A stretch of DNA of 64,000 nt from Lamellibrachia columna (lineage: Eukaryota > Annelida > Polychaeta > Sabellida > Siboglinidae). The position numbers were made by a program, and so were the translations under genes. The stretch covers positions 11,614,835 to 11,678,834 of the forward strand of contig OY759266.1 of assembly GCA_963662155.1 (NCBI GenBank), read 5' to 3'. The stretch's first letter is position 1; every line of letters starts with the position of its first letter. The notes under the pieces are model-generated. The model was not told the origin of the DNA, ran no database searches, and saw nothing but the letters and a program-made list of their open reading frames with translations. Below, one piece after another: positions 36,501 to 42,400 of the stretch.

Positions 36501-39187
36501 TTCTGATTCACTCAGGTGGTGTTTTTTTATTCTGATTCGCTCAGGTGGTGCTTTTTAGTTCTGATTCACTCAGGTGGTGCTTTTTAGTTCTGATTCACTC
36601 AGGTGGTGCTTTTTAATTCTGATTAACTCGGGTGGTGTTTTTTAATTCTGATTCACTCAGGTGGTGCTTTTTAGTTCTGATTCACTCAGGTGGTACTTTT
36701 TAATTCTGATTCACTCAGGTGGTGCTTTTTAATTGTAATTCATTCAGGTGGTGATTTTTAATCTGATTCACTCAGGTGGTACTTTTAGTTCTGATTCACT
36801 CAGGTGGTGCTTTTTAACAAATGGGGAATAGGGAACGATTCCGTTCCAGCCAATATATTTGATTCTTCTACAAGGCTGATTCTGTTATCCATGACTTTGT
36901 TAAATGGTATATGTTACAGTCAATCAAATGCATACACATAGGACATGGAAACATGGACGAAGAATATAAAATTGGGGATGCTGTACTAGGTAGAACCACA
37001 CAAGAAAAGGACTTAGGATTAACATTTAGTGCTGACATGAAAGTTTCAGAGCAATGTCAAGTTGCTGCTTCGAAAGGAAATCAAATTCTAGGGCTAATCA
37101 GGAGAACTATCACGTACATGTGTATAAGGAGAAACAGCTAATTGTACCCCTGTACAAAGCAATAGTTAGACCACATTTGAAATATTGTATTCAAGTATGG
37201 AGGCCGTATTGTAAAAAGGACATAGACAAGCTAGAAAGAATACAACGAAGAGCAACTAAAATGATTCCAGAATTGAGACACCTTAGTTATGAAAGCCACT
37301 TATTAAAATGTGGTTTGTCAACACTAGAGACCAGGAGACTAAGAGGAGACCAAATAGAAGTGTTTAATATAGTGAACGGTTTTGAGGATGTTGATAGGAA
37401 TATGTTCTTCAAACTTAAAGAAGGCAGTAGAACCAGTGGACACAAAGCAGCATTTATTAAGGAGCAGTGTAAGTTGAACAAGAGAAAGTACTCTTTCTCA
37501 CAGAGGGTGATAGATGAATGGAACAAACTACCAAATGACTGTGTTAATGCTAGTAGTGTGAATATGTTTAAAATAGAATTGACAGATATCTGATAAGGGC
37601 GGGCTACACACAGATAAGAAATTGTTGGACTCTCAATAAGCCAATGGCTTCCTTGTCCACTTGCCATCTGGAACTTGTTGTTTGGGATGGCAATCTTGTT
37701 AAATGTTTAGGCATTACGCGAAATGACTGTTTCACTCAGGCATTTCATGAAATGACTAAAAATTTCAGTCATTACGCAAAATGACTGGAAAATAGGTGCA
37801 GTCATTTCATGTAATGACTGAAACAGTGTTTCCCCTGGTTAATGACAAGTGATGTGGGCAAACTAGCTGTTTTTTTTCATCTACCTAGCCATATGTTTTC
37901 AGAAATTGCCACCTGGCAGCTATCTATTTCTCACACACCGCGCACTGTTAAGTATCCCTGTGTCTGAGGAGGACTCCTGCACTTTGTGCCCATCTCATAT
38001 TCTCAAGAGGAATAAAAAATTATTAAATACTATTTTCCAACTGATGTTGATCGATAAAAGTATAACTATTTTTCATATATATTTTTTTGGCTTCATGGCA
38101 TTTGGCAAAAAATTTTCCTTATTGGTACGAAAGGTGCAATGTTATATCGCGTAACAAGTCTGATATTTTCATGCGTCTCGGATTACCTTCTTGTACACAG
38201 CATTGCCATTGTTTTGTGTTGTAGTTGGACTACGCTTTCTGGGGTGGGTTCATCATCAGCCCCTTCCTGGCTGCCATCATTGCCATGTCTTGTGTTGTAG
38301 TTGGACTACGCTGCCTGGGGTGGGTTCATCATCAGCCCCATCCTGGCTGCCATCATTGCCATGTCTTGTGTTGTAGTTGGACTATGCTTCCTGGGGTGGG
38401 TTCATCATCAGCCCCATCCTGGCTGCCATCATTGCCATATCTCTCGTGTTGTAGTTGGACTACGCTACCTGGGATGGGTTCATCATCAGCCCCATCCTGG
38501 CTGACATTATTGCCATATCTCTCATGTTGTAGTTGGACTACGCTTCCTGGGGTGGGTTCATCATCAGCCCCATCCTGGCTGCCATCATTGCCATGTCTTG
38601 TGTTGTAGTTGGACTACGCTACCTGGGATGGGTTCATCATCAGCCCCATCCTGGCTGCCATCATTGCCATGTCTTGTGTTGTAGTTGGACTACGCTACCT
38701 GGGATGGGTTCATCATCAGCCCCATCCTGGCTGCCATCATTGCCATATCTCTCGTGTTGTAGTTGGACTACGCTTCCTGGGGTGGGTTCATCATCAGCCC
38801 CATCTTGGCTGCCATCATTGCCATGTCTTGTGTTGTAGTTGGACTACGCTTCCTGGGGTGGGTTCATCATCAGCCCCATCCTGGCTGCCATCATTGCCAT
38901 GTCTTGTGTTGTAGTTGGACTACGCTACCTGGGATGGGTTCATCATCAGCCCCATCCTGGCTGCCATCATTGCCATCGCCCTCCTCATTCTCATCGCCCT
39001 TCTGCTGCTCTGTTGCTGCTGCTTCTGCTGTGCCGGATGGTAAGTGTCATTTGTAAAGTATTTATCTGCAGTTTTTTAATACTTTTTTCAGGTTAAGAAA
39101 CCTGTATACATATTAGTATGCATTAAAATATAAATAAGTTAAAATGTAAATAAGTGAAAAATATAAATAAGTAAAAAATATGAATAT

Positions 39188-39268
<81 letters not shown>

Positions 39269-39389
39269 CATCAATGGGAAATAAAGTCACAAATCATACA
39301 ATTAAATGCTTGTGCCCATCTAGACCACAAGGGTCCATCAACATATTAAAAACATACAATCAGTTATGCAATTTTTCAAATCATGTATG

Positions 39390-39421
<32 letters not shown>

Positions 39422-42400
39422 AATATACATCTTTGTGTATATAATTTATATACACAAAGATATATATATATATATATATACATATATATATGTATATATA
39501 TATATACATCTTTGTATATAATTATATAATATATATATATATATCATTATTTATTGCATTGTATGTTCTTATATATCATTATTTATTTATTCAACAAAAT
39601 GTGGTAATGATGTTTATTATTTTGGAAGGTCCTATTAGAATGCAGCTTACTTTACTGCAGCCACTTTTCCAATATCTTAATTTTTCTTAACCCTTTGGTA
39701 AATCTTTTCGGATACGTTGTTATAAAATGTTTGGTTTTATCATGAACGTCAGTGACAAGATATCTAGGATAAAAGCCTGGTAAATACATATTACAATAAG
39801 TATGTGCTGTGAATATGATGTAAATGAACACATATTCATGACATCTATGCTTTGGTTTCCTGTAGGTATCGCAGGGACATTTATGGTAAGTTTCTTTATA
39901 TGTTTGTTTCGTTCTAAGGATCTATATTTTGTCTTAAAATTTCTCTTCTAAAGTATAGAAAGTTTTGTTTGTTTAAATAGGCCTTTTAAGTCTAGCAGGT
40001 ATGCATATGTGTGTGCGTGTGTACCTGTGTGCGTGTGTGTGTGAGAAAGAGCGAGCGTGCGTGAGTGAGTACGTGCATGCGTGCGTGAATGAGCCTGTGA
40101 AATTTACAACAGAAAGTAAAGTAAAATACAGCCATGCTGAAAATCTGGGCTTGTGCATGATGAAGCATCACTGAACATTTATGAATATCTTAACTGTCAT
40201 GTTTATTATGGTTTTGTATAAAATGCCAAACCTTATTATTGTATGTACTGGTATCTAAACAGGTAAACCCTTGAAATGAAATTTATTTTATAATAAAAAC
40301 AATCAGACATTGTACCTTTAAAGCAGGATTCATCATATTCTATTTCCCTTCCAGCTCACAGGATTCCACTAATTGCCAATGTGTCCAAGTAAGTACCCAA
40401 TGTGGTATTAATATGAACTCTGCTGTGCTTCATTTGTAAACGTACTGTTCCATTTACTGTTTATAATGAAAATATATAACTATTTAAATAGTTATATTTG
40501 TTTTTCAATTTATTAATTTATAAAGGGACCTAACACTGTAATTGTTTAGAAAACAACTATTAAATTAAGAATGTTTTGTTAAGACAAAATAATTATTGTA
40601 TTGCTGAAGATAAACATGCTGAAATTGTGCTGTATGTGAAACTAATGGCCTACTTCTGCTTTGTAGGATGAATCCGCTCTTCTACTTGTAAGTTTATGTT
40701 TATTTTACTTTAGTATCATGTGTGCATATAGTTATAGTTATAGTTAAGGTTGCAGTTGTTTGCTCAATAGTTGACATTGTTTTTACTTTTGTATGATTTA
40801 CCGAATGCTTTTTATACAACAGAATAATCCCAATATTTCATATAGACAACCCAAGAAACAAGTGGAAATATAACATGGTTCCTGCAGAGTGATCATGAGA
40901 AATCTCTATGCATAATATTTGTCTTCTATTCTGTTGTTGTTTTCCGTGATGGACTCAGATGTTTCCACATGTTGTTGAACAATCCTGTGACTTATTGTTT
41001 TTCAGGAAACAGAAGTTCTATGACACTCAGGTAGGTTAATATAATCTTGGATGCCTACCTGTATTCTTAAGCTTTAGACAGGACAAAAAGGAGAAAACCC
41101 ACCAAAAACCGTGAGGTTTTGAGATCATCCCTAATTTATCTGATATATCATTGTAATTTAATGATGAATTTTTTTCAATAATGATAATCCACATTAATTA
41201 GCAATATATGTATATATTTATTATTATTATTTTGGTATATTTATTAAATTATTTATTAATTATTATTTTATTATTATATAGCTATATTTATTTTAAATAA
41301 TAATTAGTAGTAGTAGTAGTATTTTAATCATTTTATTTGTTTATTTAACAATTCTAGACTATGTTATTAAATTTGCTGTGAAGTGGCACGAACAATCTTG
41401 GATATGGTGCTGTATCAAATAAAATATTATCATATATGCGTCCTACAGGAGTTGAGCATGAACATTGGTGACAAGGCTGACCTGGAGCTGACCAACTTGG
41501 GATTCACGGGGGAGGACCAAACCGATGGCTGGACGCAGGCCATTGGGCTTGACCAGATGGCCAACGGAGGGACAAAACAAACCAACATGACTGTGACGCA
41601 GACCAACGCCCAATACCAGGTGACATCCCAGCAGGTATGTGTCACCTGTGTGTCACCCATGTGTTACCATTATGTCAACCAGGTGTCACCCACATGTAGC
41701 CCACATGTCGCCCACATGTCGCCCACATGTTACCCACTTGTCAATTGTGTATCACCCTCGTGTCAACCACGTGTCACCCACATGTTACCCACTTGTTACC
41801 CACTTGTCAATTGTGTATCACCATCGTGTCAACCACGTGTCACCCACATGTTACCCACTTGTCAATTGTATATCACCCTCATGTCAACCACGTGTCACAT
41901 ACGTGTCACCCACGTGTTACCCACTTGTCAATTGTGTATCACCCTTGTGTCAACCACGTATCACCCACATGTTACCCACTTGTCAATTGTGTATCACCCT
42001 CATGTCAACCACATGTCACCCACATGTTAACTTTGTGTCACCCGCATGTCAACCACATGTCATTTGTCAACCACTTGACCATGTGCCACCCAGCTATCAA
42101 CCATGTCACCCACATGTCACCCCTGTTGATCCTGTACTGTCCTCACAAGTATCCCCATATAACAATTGACTTATGCACAGTGCACACATCAGCCCTGGTT
42201 TATATTTCAAATCACCAGTCAGCACGGCCGCTGACACAATGGGGAACCACAACTATATTTCAATTTTACATCAGATAAAAAAGAAAGTGCTCACTATACA
42301 GCTCGTCTTGGAGGTGACCTCATCTTCTTTTGTCATCGTAGGTCCACCGCAGTTACATTCTGACAAAGATGTTATTGTCCTGCCTTGTCACTGCTACTAC

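Noticed and set aside
38225..38914. Multiple alternative transmembrane exons
   Set aside because: The upstream copies lack the rest of the helix and any donor of their own; 76 bp shifts frame and 78 bp hits TAG. They are decoys, not cassettes.
41383..42278. Open frames of 176-215 codons after exon 36 (SPTCYPLVN repeats)
   Set aside because: Read-through of the donor into the intronic array; exon 36 ends at GTATGT and joins exon 37 in phase 0.
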